Source of the DNA: Bombardia bombarda
Taxonomy: Eukaryota > Ascomycota > Sordariomycetes > Sordariales > Lasiosphaeriaceae
Reading direction: 5' to 3'
Assembly (NCBI GenBank): GCA_030512295.1
Contig: JAULSR010000002.1
Span: 992,001 to 1,056,000, forward strand
Length of the DNA: 64,000 bases
In this document: piece by piece, positions 24,030 through 35,933 of the stretch
Layout of the letters: each line of letters begins with the position of its first letter
Numbering within the stretch: position 1 is the stretch's first letter
Program-made: the position numbers and the translations under genes
Notes under the pieces: model-generated
What the model was told of the DNA's origin: nothing
Database searches by the model: none
What the model saw: the letters and a program-made list of their open reading frames with translations, nothing else

Positions 24030-24915
24030 TCACATGAAAAACCAAACCACACAAAAGCAAAACGCAATAAAGCTCCCCATGATAATCCCATCCCTCCTCT
24101 TCTTCGCCGAGATCCGCCCAATCAGCGCATTGATCCCCGGGACCTGGCTCGCGGCGAGCGTGATCCGCCTGTTGATATTCGCGAGCGACTCGCGCTGCAG
24201 CACGAAGCTGTCCTGGACCGCGTACGCCTGGCTCAGCACGCTGTCGGCCACGTCGTGGCTGCGGTCGAGCCGGCCGCGCTCGTCCAGCATGTACTCGGCC
24301 TCGGCCGCCGCCGGGTTCGCCGCCCGGTACGCGCTGATGTCCTCGCGCACGCTGCCCAGCAGGTTGGCCCGGTTGCGCGCCTCGTGCAGCGTCGCCCGCA
24401 GCCGCGTCAGGTCGCGCCGGTGGTCCGCCAGCTTGTCGCGCAGCAGCGCCAGGTTGTTTTGCTTGAGCGCGGACGAGGTGAGCGTCGACTCGGAGTCGAG
24501 GAGGCGGGAGAGTTGGGCGATGCCGGTTTCGCGCTGTGGGTTTGGGTCGTGGTGTCAGTATGTGGTTGGGTGGGTGTTTTGTTTCTGGCTGATTTTACCT
24601 TGTCCAATAGCTCCTGTAGCTTCGTCTCGGTGTTCTTCTCTTCTTCTGTTGGCTTTGGCGGGATGTTGGCTTGTGTCGAGAACTGAGAGTAGGTGTGGAA
24701 GAGTGTTTCTGTCTGTGGTAGACGGAGCAGAGTGGTTGATTAGCAAGTCTTTATTATTCTACATCTTGCAGCATAACTCGATCCGTCTCTCCTCGCCCGT
24801 CATGATCAAGACCGACGAGCCCCAGTCCCACGCCCAGTCGACAACGTACCTGCGTCTCCAGCGTCCGCGCCTGTTGCCTCAGCTGGGCCCAGCCCTGTGC
24901 CGTAGTCGCCGCCAT
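24030..24915 (-). CDS. GOS1: Gos1, Golgi Qb-SNARE
   Basis: Gos1 (GOSR1/GS28 family) is a v-SNARE for vesicle fusion within and towards the Golgi. Three exons give 227 residues: 24915-24850, 24712-24599 and 24533-24030; introns have GTACGT and GTAAAA donors and CAG acceptors. The N-terminus WAQLRQQARTLETQTETLFH starts the regulatory helical domain. The SNARE helix runs from about LDERGRLDRSHDVADSV to RRITLAASQVPGINALIGRI. It ends in a single C-terminal membrane anchor, IIMGSFIAFCFCVVWFFM, directly before the stop, which is the tail-anchored arrangement expected for the family. Ala/Arg enrichment in the middle is unremarkable. Confidence 0.94.
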
Positions 24916-25964
24916 AGTATTATTGTCGTTGCTGATATGAGTATGATTTCGATTAATAACAGCCAGAAAGTCGTCGTCGCGTATGCATTCGGTGGTTCAA
25001 CGTTCGGTCAGCAGCCCAGCTATGGAGTGTGCCCCCCTGCCTTGCCAGCTGGTTGGTGAGGTCAATCAGGTCGGGACAACCCCTGTTAGTTGCTCTGTGT
25101 GGCTCGGCTTGGCTTTTTGTCCAAAGCGCCACAGAGAACAAACGAATAAGTCTGCCTCTGTCAGGTCAGGTATGTTGCTTATGTTTGATGAGGATTCAGG
25201 ATTCAATCCTCTCGTTGCTTGAATCGCTATGAGAATATCGTTAATGATATCATCACTATAAGATGCCGTTTGAATACGTGTAGCTAACTCGGCGGGACTT
25301 TGTTACCTGTGGCGGTGCACCTGAGCGGCAGGCAGGCAGCTCGTGACAGCTGTCCCACAACGGCCGCGTCTTGGCACATGTCAACCGCACTTCCAGACAC
25401 AACGACCAGCGACATCAAGGTTCCCGTCCAGACACCCTGTTCTCAACTCCATCTATGTAAATCACACTGTTGTTTCTGATACGGATAAAGAGCAGCCATC
25501 TACGGTTCAATTACCAAGATCAGAATACACCTGGACGTAACGTGTTGCATTTTCATGACTGGTGGACTGCGAGTCGCCATTCTTCCTTTCAGCGCCAAAA
25601 TTCACCATAGATATCTTCGCTCCAACAGATGTTTGGTTGCCTAGTTTTCTGGCCAAAGTCTGTAGAGTGAAAAGTCGGGCCTGTCAGACCCATGCCCAGA
25701 CCAAGCTATCTGCCATATCCGGTGCCTTTCATCGGCTCCATATACGCGCATCACTTGGGACATCCCACTGTTGCTTGACCCCTTGTCGTTGATGGCTTTG
25801 ATTCCTTTGCAAAGCCTAGAGCCTGTTTTAATCATGTTGATGACTGTAAACCCTCATTACAGACGCCGTAATGGACCCGCAAACCTTCAACGTCCAAATG
25901 CAAGTGGCCAAGCGATACCAGAAACCTCACCCCTTCCACGTCTCCCAAACCCTAGAAACCCAGT
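24916..25964. other. Intergenic region upstream of GOS1
   Basis: This contains the GOS1 promoter side and the RPL6 3' UTR; both genes are on the minus strand. I saw no coding frame, repeat or RNA gene. Confidence 0.5.
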
Positions 25965-26905
25965 TTACCACTTCATCTCATGGGGCTTGTCGCCCTTGCG
26001 GAGGCTGAACGAAGAGGAGAGGTAGCTGGCGAGCATCTCAACCTTCTTGATGTTGGCCAGGAGGGCCTTGTCGATGGCCTTCTGGTCCGCTACCCGGCTG
26101 GAGGAGATCTCCTTCTTCTGCACAAGTCTGTCAGTTTCCAATTGCACATACCACTGAAACAGAGAGATCCTCATACCTGTGGCGCCTCGCCCTGCTTGAA
26201 GAAAGCCTCCTCGCTGGCCTTCTCCTTGGTCTTGTCCGCGGTGAAGTACTTGGGCTTGGAGACCTCGCCGAGCTTGGCCTCGTCGATGCCGGTGACGTCA
26301 ACCTTGAGGGATGTGGCGATAACGTATCTGGCGTTGACGCGTCTCAGGGGGACACCGTTGATCTTGAAGGGGCCGGTAACGAGGAGGACACCTTGGTCGA
26401 GGTTCTTGAGGAGAACAACGCGCTTGCCGCGGAATCGGCCAGCGAGGAGGATCAGGATGGTGCCGGGCTGCAGCGAGCTGCGGGGAGCCCACGAGCGGAT
26501 GGTCTTGCGGACCTGTGAGTTGAGAGTTAGCACACAAGTTGTTCAGAGGCCATTCCCGCCGGTTCTGCCCTCGCAATCCCTCTCCCGTCTGTCGGCAGGA
26601 GTCGCGCTTGGAGATATGTCATTTGGCCGACCCTCGAGTCTCCACGTTTATCGAGTCCAGAATTGCCCGCCGCGGCAAACAAAACCACCCACGACACCCG
26701 TCAATCTCGGGGCTCCGCCAAATGGATCTCCCAGCACTTCTCACGGGGGCGAGACCGTCTCTCATGAAGGCGTGCATTCACGTACCTTGCGAGGCTTGGC
26801 CTCATCCTCGGCAGGGTACCATTTCTGCGCCTTCTCGGTGGCAGCAGGAATCGTCCGCGTCGACTTGCCAAAGGTCTTTGTCGTAGGAGCGGCCGTGGAC
26901 GACAT
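25965..26905 (-). CDS. RPL6: 60S ribosomal protein L6 (eL6)
   Basis: A structural protein of the large ribosomal subunit. Three exons give 202 residues: 26905-26786 (40 codons), 26512-26177 (112 codons) and 26117-25965. Intron 1 is long for this genome (273 bases, GTACGT...CACAG), as is common in ribosomal protein genes. The KOW-like core is clear: LQPGTILILLAGRFRGKRVV, LLVTGPFKINGVPLRRVNAR and YVIATSLKVDV. The C-terminus FSLRKGDKPHEMKW matches the eL6 family. The start is the ATG of MSSTAAPTTKTFGKSTRTIP. The gene is divergent from RPL35 over 380 bases, an arrangement suited to balanced expression. Confidence 0.96.
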
Positions 26906-27285
26906 TTTGAGAGGTTTGGCTGTGTTGTGAGGGTTAGTGGGAAATCGTGCTCAATCGTCAACTTCTCGACTACTTGCTCGAGATTTTGAAATGTCGGGAG
27001 CGGCCCCGGTTGTGCGCAAGTTCGAAAAGAACCAAACCCCAAGCTAGCCGGATTAGGAATCGGTGGGGATTTTGCGGGCGCGCGCCTGAGGCAGAGGAGG
27101 CTGCACGGGCCACCTCGGCTTTTGTAGGGTTTTCCGCCCTGCTGGCGGATTTTGCGCATCCACACCACTCAGAATTTGTTGGACTCTGAGCCGGCAGAAC
27201 AGCTCGATCCTATCCTCCGTACTAAGACTTGCCGTCGCCAATCCCTCCTCACCCATCGCCAATCGACTCGACGACAATCTTCATA
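26906..27285. promoter_or_regulatory. Bidirectional promoter of RPL6 and RPL35, with telobox-like motifs
   Basis: 380 bases separate the two start codons, so both ribosomal protein promoters lie here. Two telomere-repeat-like motifs are visible: GGGTTAG at about 26931-26937, near RPL6, and TAGGGTTTT (reverse complement AAAACCCTA) at 27125-27133. Such teloboxes are known binding sites of Tbf1-type regulators in many fungal ribosomal protein promoters; their use here is inference. Confidence 0.6.
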
Positions 27286-28000
27286 ATGGTAAGCAAGGAA
27301 TGACACGGCTGCAGCCTTTTGGGGCTCGTTTGACGTTTTTGCATTTTCCGCCCCTCCAACCGCGCGTTACGACGACGAACACAGATTGATCGCGACCGGG
27401 ATATTGCCCTCCAAAAATTTGAGGTTCACCTGCTCACCAAACGTTGTCACAGTCTTCCGGCAAGGTTAAGGCGGGTGCCTTATGGACCAAGAACAAGGAG
27501 GAGCTCACCAAGCAGCTCGGTGAGCTCAAGACCGATCTGAGCCAACTTCGCATCCAGAAGATTGTGTCCTCCGGCACCAAGCTCAACAAGATGTACGTCG
27601 ATACAGCCGGCAATTGCCCGTCATGCGAATCATGGGGGCATTCTTGCTAACGCGCAGTTTCCTTCAGCCACGACCTCCGCAAGTCGATCGCCCGTGTCCT
27701 CACCATCATCAACGCCAAGCAACGGGCCCAGCTCCGCTTGTTCTACAAGAACAAGAAGTACCTTCCCCTTGACCTCAGACCCAAGCAGACCCGCGCCATC
27801 CGCCGCCGTCTGTCGAAGGAGGACGCCTCGAGAGTGCTGGAGAAGACCAAGAAGCGCCAGACACACTTCCCTCTCCGGAAGTTCGCCGTCAAGGTATGCT
27901 GAGACATTGGGGTGGGGGGACTCTTTCCTCTGGAGGGGTCTGGCCGTCATCCAAAACTTTCGTCATATGGATGTGCTGACAGATATCACAGGCCGCATAA
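27286..28000 (+). CDS. RPL35: 60S ribosomal protein L35 (uL29)
   Basis: A large-subunit protein located near the peptide exit tunnel. Four exons give 125 residues: 27286-27288, 27453-27592, 27668-27893 and 27992-28000. The first exon contributes only the ATG, and the last only two codons plus the stop (GCC GCA TAA). The uL29 core is evident in ELTKQLGELKTDLSQLRIQK, the DLRKSIARVLTIIN helix, and YLPLDLRPKQTRAIRRRLSK. All introns are GT...AG with closing phases: GTAAGC, GTACGT and GTATGC donors. Putting the first intron right after the start codon is a common fungal ribosomal-protein design. Confidence 0.96.
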
Positions 28001-29043
28001 ATGATGGTCTCGGCGTTGAGGGGATGAGTGTGTACCTTAGGCACTGGCGGAGCGGTCATAAAAAGAATTTCACACTCAAACACAATGCATTATCCCAGGG
28101 AATTTGCTTTCAAGGGTTTGGGATGTTATCTACGAGGTCAAACGAATTCTCGATCCGGCTAGGTAGCCACATAGCTGCCGAATGGAAGCTCTGAACTGAA
28201 CAAGCAAAACGAGTTCGCCTTGGCAGTGATCTTTATGGGATGTTGGACGCGTTTACGGCTATCGTTGCATTAATCGGACACTTTTATCAGGGATTCAATA
28301 TTCCAGCCGTGTAATACGTGCAAAGGGTCAGGCGCAATGGTCTAGACAAGACAAGATGCATCACATATCAATCTCTCCAAGGTGCTGAACACGTGTCTGC
28401 TGTAGTGCAGCACCTGTGCCGTCGTTTCATTTACCTGGGCTATGTTATCGAAGATTTATCTTCGCCATCACGCAGTAGACAAAAGAGTACATATTAGAGA
28501 CGACATTGCGAACAATATACAGGCAGCTCAAAGACAGACCCAGTGCCTGGTTCCCTTGATCTCATTGAACGACAAGGAATGACATGAAACAAGCACACTC
28601 ACCCCACCATTTTAGCCACAAGCACTCGCTCACGACAACGGAGGCGGGTCATACCAGACAAAGAGTAGGGGACTAACAACTCTGGAGATTTCTAAACGTA
28701 ACTGGCATGATTAGAAGCTGCGAGGTTGGATTTCCAGAGGCTTCATATCGATTTCCTGATTCCAGCGGTCCATGAAACCACATCGTTCTTGGATCTGGAA
28801 GGGCCGTCCCTGAAATAATTATGGGGCCATGCATGTTACACAAGTTGACCGCCCGGCAAAAAGCGGCGCTAGAAGCACCCCAGGCTGTTCTCCAGCCCCA
28901 TCCATGCGCGCCAAGCCTGACCTGGACTGTGATGCGCAAGCTCCAAAGTGTCCTCTCCAAATCGAACAGCAGCGCACTTGTCGCCGTCTCCGAGTCTCGT
29001 CTTCCACCAGCGAGAGGCACCACAACACCACACAACGGCCACC
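28001..29043. other. Intergenic region upstream of STT3
   Basis: RPL35 3' UTR and STT3 promoter (tandem genes). I checked for box C/D-type small RNA signals and tRNA boxes and found only isolated partial matches. No coding sequence supported. Confidence 0.5.
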
Positions 29044-31531
29044 ATGTCGGCCAATTCCCTTCAAGTTCTCGCTGCCGCGGGCAAGGGGGAGAGCACCCGC
29101 ACAGCATTGCGGGTTATTATTCTCTGTCTCATTGCCGCCGCTGCAGTTTCGAGCCGCCTGTTCTCTGTCATTCGTACGTTGACGAAGCTATCTTCAAGTG
29201 CCTTTTTGACCAGAACTCGCTAACCGTCTGTCAATTCAGGTTTTGAGAGCATTATTCACGAATGTATGTTTCAGTCCGCGCAGCCGCCGTCAGCATTGAA
29301 CAACCCAAACTAACACTCCATCCAGTCGACCCCTGGTTCAACTTCAGGGCAACCAAGTACCTTGTCGCGAACGGCTTCTACAAGTTCTGGGACTGGTTTG
29401 ACGACCGGACATGGCATCCCCTCGGCCGAGTCACCGGAGGCACCCTCTACCCGGGCCTCATGGTCACTAGCGGTGTCATTTACCACGCCCTCCGAGCTCT
29501 GACGATCCCCGTCGACATTCGAAACATCTGCGTCCTCCTCGCGCCGGCCTTCTCTGGCCTTACCGCCTTCGCTGCCTACCTGCTCACGAATGAGATGACC
29601 ACCTCTAACTCAGCTGGTCTCCTCGCTGCTGCTTTCATGGGCATTGCTCCTGGCTACATTTCTCGATCGGTTGCTGGCAGCTACGATAACGAAGCCATTG
29701 CTATTTTCCTTCTCGTCTTCACCTTCTACCTCTGGATCAAGGCCCTGAAGCTTGGGTCCATGCTCTGGGGAGCTCTCTGCGCCTTGTTCTACGGATACAT
29801 GGTTGCCTCGTGGGGTGGATATGCGTTCATCACCTGTCTGCTCCCGCTGCACGCTTTGGTGCTTATCTGCATGGGCCGCTACAGCACCAGGCTCTATGTT
29901 GCCTACTGCACCTGGTACGCTCTGGGAACACTCGCCAGCATGCAGATTCCTTTTGTTGGTTTCCTGCCCGTCAAGACCAGCGAGCACATGCCTGCCCTGG
30001 GTGAGTTTGTCCGCGTCCAATCAAGCATTATGACTGGTTGCTAACAAGCCTTATTAGGTCTCTTCGGCTTTTTGCAGCTTCTTGCGTTCCTCGATTATGT
30101 CAGGTCGGCTCTCCCCAGCCGTCAGTACCAGACTTTCCTGTGGCTCTTCGCTGGCGGTACTTTTGGTCTGGGCCTCGCAGGCCTGGTCATTGCTACTAGC
30201 GCTGGAATCATTGCCCCTTGGGGTGGTCGCTTCTACTCCCTCTGGGATACCAGCTACGCCAAGATCCACATTCCCATCATTGCCTCGGTGTCTGAGCATC
30301 AGCCTACCGCCTGGCCTGCCTTCTTCTTTGACCTCAACTTCTTGATCTGGCTCTTCCCCGCCGGTGTCTACCTCTGCTTCCAGCAGCTTGCCGATGAGCA
30401 TGTCTTCATTGTCGTATACGCCTTGTTCGGCAGCTACTTTGCCGGTGTGATGGTGCGTCTGATGCTGACACTCACTCCGGTGGTGTGCGTTGCGGCCGCC
30501 ATTGCCATCTCAACCGTCCTCGACACCTACCTCGATGCCAGGTCGCCTGATCCTGAGAACGCCAAGGCCGAGGAGGCCGTCGAAGGCGCGACAAAGAAAG
30601 CGTCCAAGTCTGGGCTCAAGTCAACGACCAAGCCTCTTGTTGGAATCTACTCGTACGTTTCCAAGGGCGTGGTAGTGACTGCCATGACGCTGTATCTGTT
30701 GCTCTTTGTCCTTCATTGCACATGGGTAACATCAAATGCGTACTCGTCCCCATCCGTCGTCCTGGCTAGTAAACTGGCAGACGGTAGCCAGCACATCATC
30801 GATGACTACCGTGAGGCGTACCAATGGCTGCGCCAGAATACCAAGGATGACGCCAAGATCATGTCCTGGTGGGATTATGGCTACCAGATTGGTGGCATGG
30901 CCGACCGCCCCACGCTGGTTGACAACAACACATGGAACAACACACACATCGCGACTGTCGGTAAGGCCATGAGCTCCAGTGAGGAGGTCAGCTACCCCAT
31001 CATGCGCCAGCATGAGGTCGACTATGTGCTCGTTGTCTTTGGAGCCCTTCTGGGCTACTCTGGCGACGACATCAACAAGTTTCTCTGGATGGTCCGTATC
31101 GCCGAGGGCATCTGGCCGGATGAGGTCAAGGAGCGCGAGTTCTTTACTCCTCGCGGCGAGTACCGTGTCGACGACCAGGCGAGCGAGACGATGAAGAACA
31201 GCTTGATGTGAGTACTTTGACCTATCCGATTCAAATGAGTGTGCGCTAACTGTCTCCCAGGTACAAGATGTCTTACTACAACTACAACTCGCTCTTCCCT
31301 CCCGGACAGGCCCAGGACCGCGTCCGTCAAGTCCGCCTTCCCGAGGTTGGCCCCACGCTCAACGTTTTGGACGAGGCTTTCACGAGCGAGAACTGGATCA
31401 TCAGGATCTACAAGGTCAAGGACCTTGACAATCTTGGCCGCGACCATGCTTCAGCGGCCGCGTTTGATCGTGGACTTAAGAAGAAGAGGGCGGCCAAGAA
31501 GAGAGCCCCTCGTGTTTTGAGGGTAGAGTAA
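29044..31531 (+). CDS. STT3: Stt3, catalytic subunit of oligosaccharyltransferase
   Basis: Stt3 transfers the preassembled glycan from dolichol to asparagine of nascent proteins in the ER. Five exons give 749 residues: 29044-29173, 29240-29263, 29326-30000, 30058-31207 and 31261-31531. Exon 2 is only 24 bases, and the DxD-type block FDPWFNFRATKYL begins at the next junction. Multiple membrane segments fill residues of about 20-490. The catalytic signature WWDYGYQIGGMADRPTLVDN lies at about residues 547-566, followed by NNTWNNTHIATVGKAMSS. A Lys/Arg-rich cytosolic-type tail ends the protein. Length and motif order match fungal Stt3. Confidence 0.97.
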
Positions 31532-33667
31532 ATGGGACTTCTTTCCTAAATCTTTGGTTTTAGTGGTTTATTTGTAAAAAAGACAGATGATATTGCAGAG
31601 CACGTTTCTTGGCTTCATTTAAGAATGGATGGGAAAATAAATAAGCTGGGTTAGGCTGGCACTGTGTATAAAAGAAAAAGAAAGCGGGAGTGCTTGAATG
31701 ACTGAATACCATTTTTGCAACAAATTTGTCGGCGCTGTGGACTTGGTTTGTGACCATGATTGTTACAGAATAAGATAGGGGTCGGGTTCCATCTTTGGGG
31801 GATGGAGGTAAGTGCTGAAGCTACCATTATTAACTCGAACTTTTTGCCTCCACTGATTGGTTGACAGTTTCCCTGGAAGGTGATCTGGATTGGGTTGCTT
31901 CGTTGAGGTGCTACTTCTTTCCAGTATTTATTACCGCCATGACCGACTGTATTTGAATGCCGACGACTACACACCGAGAAAACCCCCCGTGAAGACAAGA
32001 AAGAGAAACGGAAGAAGGGACAGTCTTTATTGTCTCGCAAAGTCGTGGGGTTGTGCTGCTGATAGATTACGGTACAAAACCCCATTGTTGACATAGGCGG
32101 ACGAATTCAGGGGCTTTTCCACACCAATCGCGTATCTGCTCCTATTCCTTCTCTGCCTTCCTCCCCTCAACCTATATGGACAAGACAAATCACTCTGCTC
32201 CTCCTAGAGCCCATTTTACTATCCAAGGATACCTCAGATCAAATTCGCCTACTCTTCACTTCCGTCTGAACCTGCTGGCGGCCCTAAGACACGGGTCCTC
32301 CTCCCTCTGCCGCCCGCTCTGGAGGGCCTTCGAGCACAGCTTGTCATCTCATCTTTTCAACTTGTTCTTACTCTCACTCCACAGCCATGGTACCGGTCGG
32401 AGCTTCGGGTATCTCTCGATACCCGAATCTACCCCACGGCGTTGCCAGAGCAAATTCTGCTTCCCCCCTCCGCCTCCCCCCACAATTCGTCTATAAAATT
32501 GTCTCCCGCCGCCGCCTCCCGCCCCGCAACCAGACGCGTTTATTTTTCATCTTCGCACAGCAAAGTCAAGAAACTTCGACCTTCATCGCACCCGCCCCGA
32601 CTGTGGTTCTTCTTTTCGTACCTTGCAGCAGCCATTCGAGATTTGGTCAGCGCAATATTTTGAAGCCGTTCGCGAGTAAGTTCAATATCCGTTTCTCGTC
32701 TTCGACATCCTCTTCATCCACTCCTCAATCAAAACGTCTGGCCGGCGCAGCAGTCGCTCGAGTGAGGCATCTCGAGTGAGGCATCTCGAGTGAGGCATCT
32801 CGAGTCTGCAAAGCCAAGAAAATCCTCCAGAAATATCCCATCCGCACGCCTCCAGCAACCTCTTACTCCCTATATCTCGAGCTACGCATACCAGTCTCGC
32901 TTTCACTCGAGTGAGATATCCCATATCAACATACTGGTTCGGGGTGGCGAACGTGGTGGTCGCTCCGAAGTCGGAAGATGACGGGCGGCTGCGGTTTCGC
33001 AAAACCTTTGGGCAAGTGCTGGATCAGCTATCGCTCAGATTCAGAGCCGGAAGATTCAGTTTTGGATGCGCAGCGCGCGCGGTTGTCTCTTGTATGAGGT
33101 GCCCCTAATCCTTCCAATATACACTCTTTCGGCTTTTACTGGATGCCAGTATGCGTAGTTGCAGCTATCTCTCGGCTTAGAATCCTGCATTTTCAGTTGT
33201 CCAGCTTTTGTCAACATATTCTCCCCTACAAAACCCCCCAGCTAGCTTCCAAGTGATGGAGTTTGGCAGTTTCTTGACACACACTTCCACCCGCATTTCG
33301 AAACTTTTAGCTTCCCCGCAGATCTCATCGGAAAGCTATATTTCTGAAAAGAACAGCTGGGGCTTTGCACCTGGGTGCAGATGGTAAGACTATCTGCGAG
33401 TGAGAACCAGTTGTGCAACACTCACCAAAGACCTACATTATGTAGATGGGGGCCAAGATTCTCGATTATAACCTTTCGGTTATTTGTAGCATCGAGGCTT
33501 GATGGCTCAAGTGGATTGCAATTGGAGGCACAGGCATGGGCATCTTCCCTCCTGTGCCATATCCCATTTCCAGCTGGGCATTGTTCCCCCCGTTACACCC
33601 TTTCCTCTCACATCCAGCTTAGTGTCGCTAACTCACTGGATCTAGAGACCGCCCAGTCGCCGCCACT
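31532..33667. other. 2.1 kb intergenic region
   Basis: It lies between STT3 and the cysteine-module gene (tandem). It contains Pro/Ser-coding-like but motif-free ORFs around 32380-32780, and a short tandem repeat at 32757-32804. It may include a long 5' leader of the downstream gene. No gene supported. Confidence 0.45.
32757..32804 (+). repeat. 14-base tandem repeat CTCGAGTGAGGCAT, three copies plus a partial
   Basis: Three perfect copies of CTCGAGTGAGGCAT followed by CTCGAG. A related CTCGAG appears again near 32876 and ACTCGAGTGAG near 32906. Each unit carries the palindrome CTCGAG. Confidence 0.9.
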
Positions 33668-35933
33668 ATGAGGGAGCGGCTGGCACCGATCCCTCCTGCC
33701 TTGGAGCACCGAGTCGCCGCCGGAATGCCGAGCAACCTCGGCGTCCCTGGACAATACTGTATCGTTCACGGGACTTATGCACCCTCTGTTCCTGGCCGCC
33801 AAGCCACGGTGGCGATGCCGCCTCTTCTCAGCCCACTGCCAACACACCCACCCCCTGGCTATACCTGGGAGCAGTACGTCGCGGTTATGCAACTGGGATA
33901 TGGTCCGCATAGTGTCCCAGCGTCGCCGATGGAGGCATCTCAGGCTGCCCCCTTTCCTCTACAAGACACCAAGTCCAAAGAGCAGGTTTACCATTGCCAA
34001 GCCTGTAATATCGAGCGAGGGTGGCAGATTCAAGAGCTTCACAAGGGCAGTGCGCCACGACCCAGCCTGTGCAGAAATTGCCGCAAGACTCCCGGCCTCA
34101 AATTTATTATCGACACCCTCGATAACGGTCGCCTGAATTTGGACCTGTCGGTGTTCCACTGGTGCGGGAAATGTGGAATTCAGCGGTCGGCCGCCTATCA
34201 CGAAGCGCATCCTCTTGGAAGCCGTCCTCCCCTCCATGGTGTCTGTAAAGCTTGCAGAACAAAGAAAGAGAACTCGGGCCGCCGACATGCGTCAAATCCT
34301 ACGGGTGATCCTGCCAAGCATGGCGCACGGACGGAGCGCTATCACGAGGTAAACAAACCCCTTTTTCTCATCACCCCCTTTTCCCCTTTCATCTCCACGA
34401 CAGCTATTAGACAAGGGAGCTGACGAGCCTTGCCCAGACCCAATCTTCCGAGCCATCGCCCGTTGATTCGACGTTTTCGTCGGACACCTCTTTCATCAGT
34501 GGCACGCCAATCTCTGCTTCCCCTGCTGCTGGTGGCTGCACCCTGGTGCCCACCACCACCGTCGTCGCCATTGACCCGAGTAGCCCCGGCACCGTCTTGG
34601 CCCATGGCCTGCCGACACCAGAAGCAAGCCCTATCAAGGGTACTAGAGCTTACCGCCAACCGTCGGTCGAAGATTTGACGGTCGAAGATTTGGCCAGCAG
34701 CCCTGGCAACAATACCGCCAGGCCCACCCAACCCTCGTCCAAAGCCTTCCAGCCGGCCGAAGAGGCCTCGCCAATTGTTCAAGAGGGACCTCAGCAAAAC
34801 CCTGGAGGCCGAGCCGTTCATTTTCAGGAGCCTGAGATTTCAGACAGCATAGATGCGCCTATCTATTTTGACGAGGAGACCCGTATCGCTCTCAAGCTCG
34901 CCGCCGCCGCCGACGCCGCCGCCAATATGGCCAAGAAACGAACGGCAAGCACGGCCAGGACCCCATGCTGGAACGATCCAGATCAGCTGCACTGGCAGAA
35001 TGGCCCGGGCTTCGACGACTTCTTCGCTCCCGAGAGCAGCGGCGGCAAGGCCACGGACGACGATGACGACAACTGCTTCTCTGTCCCCCAGATGTCCCTC
35101 AGTGATATGTACCCCGCCACGCCGCCGCAGTTCAAGAAGACGGATGGCTATCGATCCCCCCGCCGCCTTGGCCCATCACCCCGCCGCCGCAGCATCAAGA
35201 AAAGGGAAGATCGCCACCAGTTGCAGCCGGTGGCTGGAACAGCGCCGAATGGTCGTATGGCCGCGCCGGCCGCGTCGCGTCCTCGCCACCTGGCGCCTGG
35301 AGAAACTTTGTCCCTCCGCCCCCGTCGACACCGCCTCAGTTTGCTCCTGCTCCCTCTCCACCGCGCCGCTGGGAAGCACCAGCCTCGCCTACCCACCATT
35401 GGAAAGCGCCGCGGACCCCTTTTGCACCCCCTCCCACTCCCGCTAATGTTTTTGACAAACACACCCGTCGCTGGGCTGGCGATTACAATGATCATGGGGA
35501 CAATCGTCACTGGAAGGAAGGCCGGTCGACCCCCTTCCGCGAGAACTGGGGCACCCCAAAGCTTGACCGTCATATTGCTGGACTGGGACTGGGCCGGGAC
35601 GACCCTTTCACATCGAGACATTATGGACAGACTGGATTCTCGCCTGACCCTCTCTCGCGCCATTACTTCCACCCCGGTGCCAACTACAGTCCCATGTCGG
35701 TCCACACTGTCGTGGACAGTACCGTTGCTGGCTTCGATAACCCACGTGCCGAGGTTTTTGAGTTCTATTCGGATGCTGGTGACGATGGTGATTATCGGGC
35801 CCGTCGTGGCGGCGGCGGACGACAGCACCATGGCCGTCATCGTTATGCTGCGATCATGGACCGCGGTTACGATACTCCTTCTTCCATCTACGCCCATACC
35901 GGACACACGACTGATGAAGGTTCCGCCTTTTGA
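33668..35933 (+). CDS. Unrecognised protein with two cysteine modules and a disordered C-terminus (frame break at a C run)
   Basis: I do not recognise this family. Exon 1 (33668-34348, 227 codons) encodes a Pro-rich N-terminus and then two cysteine modules of the same design. The first is YHCQAC...LCRNCRK (C-x2-C-x21-C-x2-C). The second is HWCGKC...VCKACRTK (C-x2-C-x23-C-x2-C). Both look like zinc-binding folds, possibly from an internal duplication. Intron 34349-34437 (GTAAAC...CCCAG, phase 0). Exon 2 encodes a Ser/Pro/Ala-rich region, acidic and Asp-rich around 35058, then a Trp/Pro/His/Tyr-rich tail ending DEGSAF. The frame changes at the C6 run 35156-35161; one extra C gives about 725 residues. 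A frame stays open without the repair, but its composition looks out of phase. A nuclear or nucleic-acid role is possible but unproven. Confidence 0.7.

Noticed and set aside
23578..25059. A 493-codon plus-strand ORF
   Set aside because: It overlaps GOS1 on the opposite strand, has low-complexity Ser/Pro/Leu composition and no motif. It is a shadow of GOS1 and flanking pyrimidine-rich DNA.
28325..28390. A-box-like GGCGCAATGGTCTAGAC, possible tRNA
   Set aside because: No B box follows at a suitable distance and no cloverleaf can be drawn.
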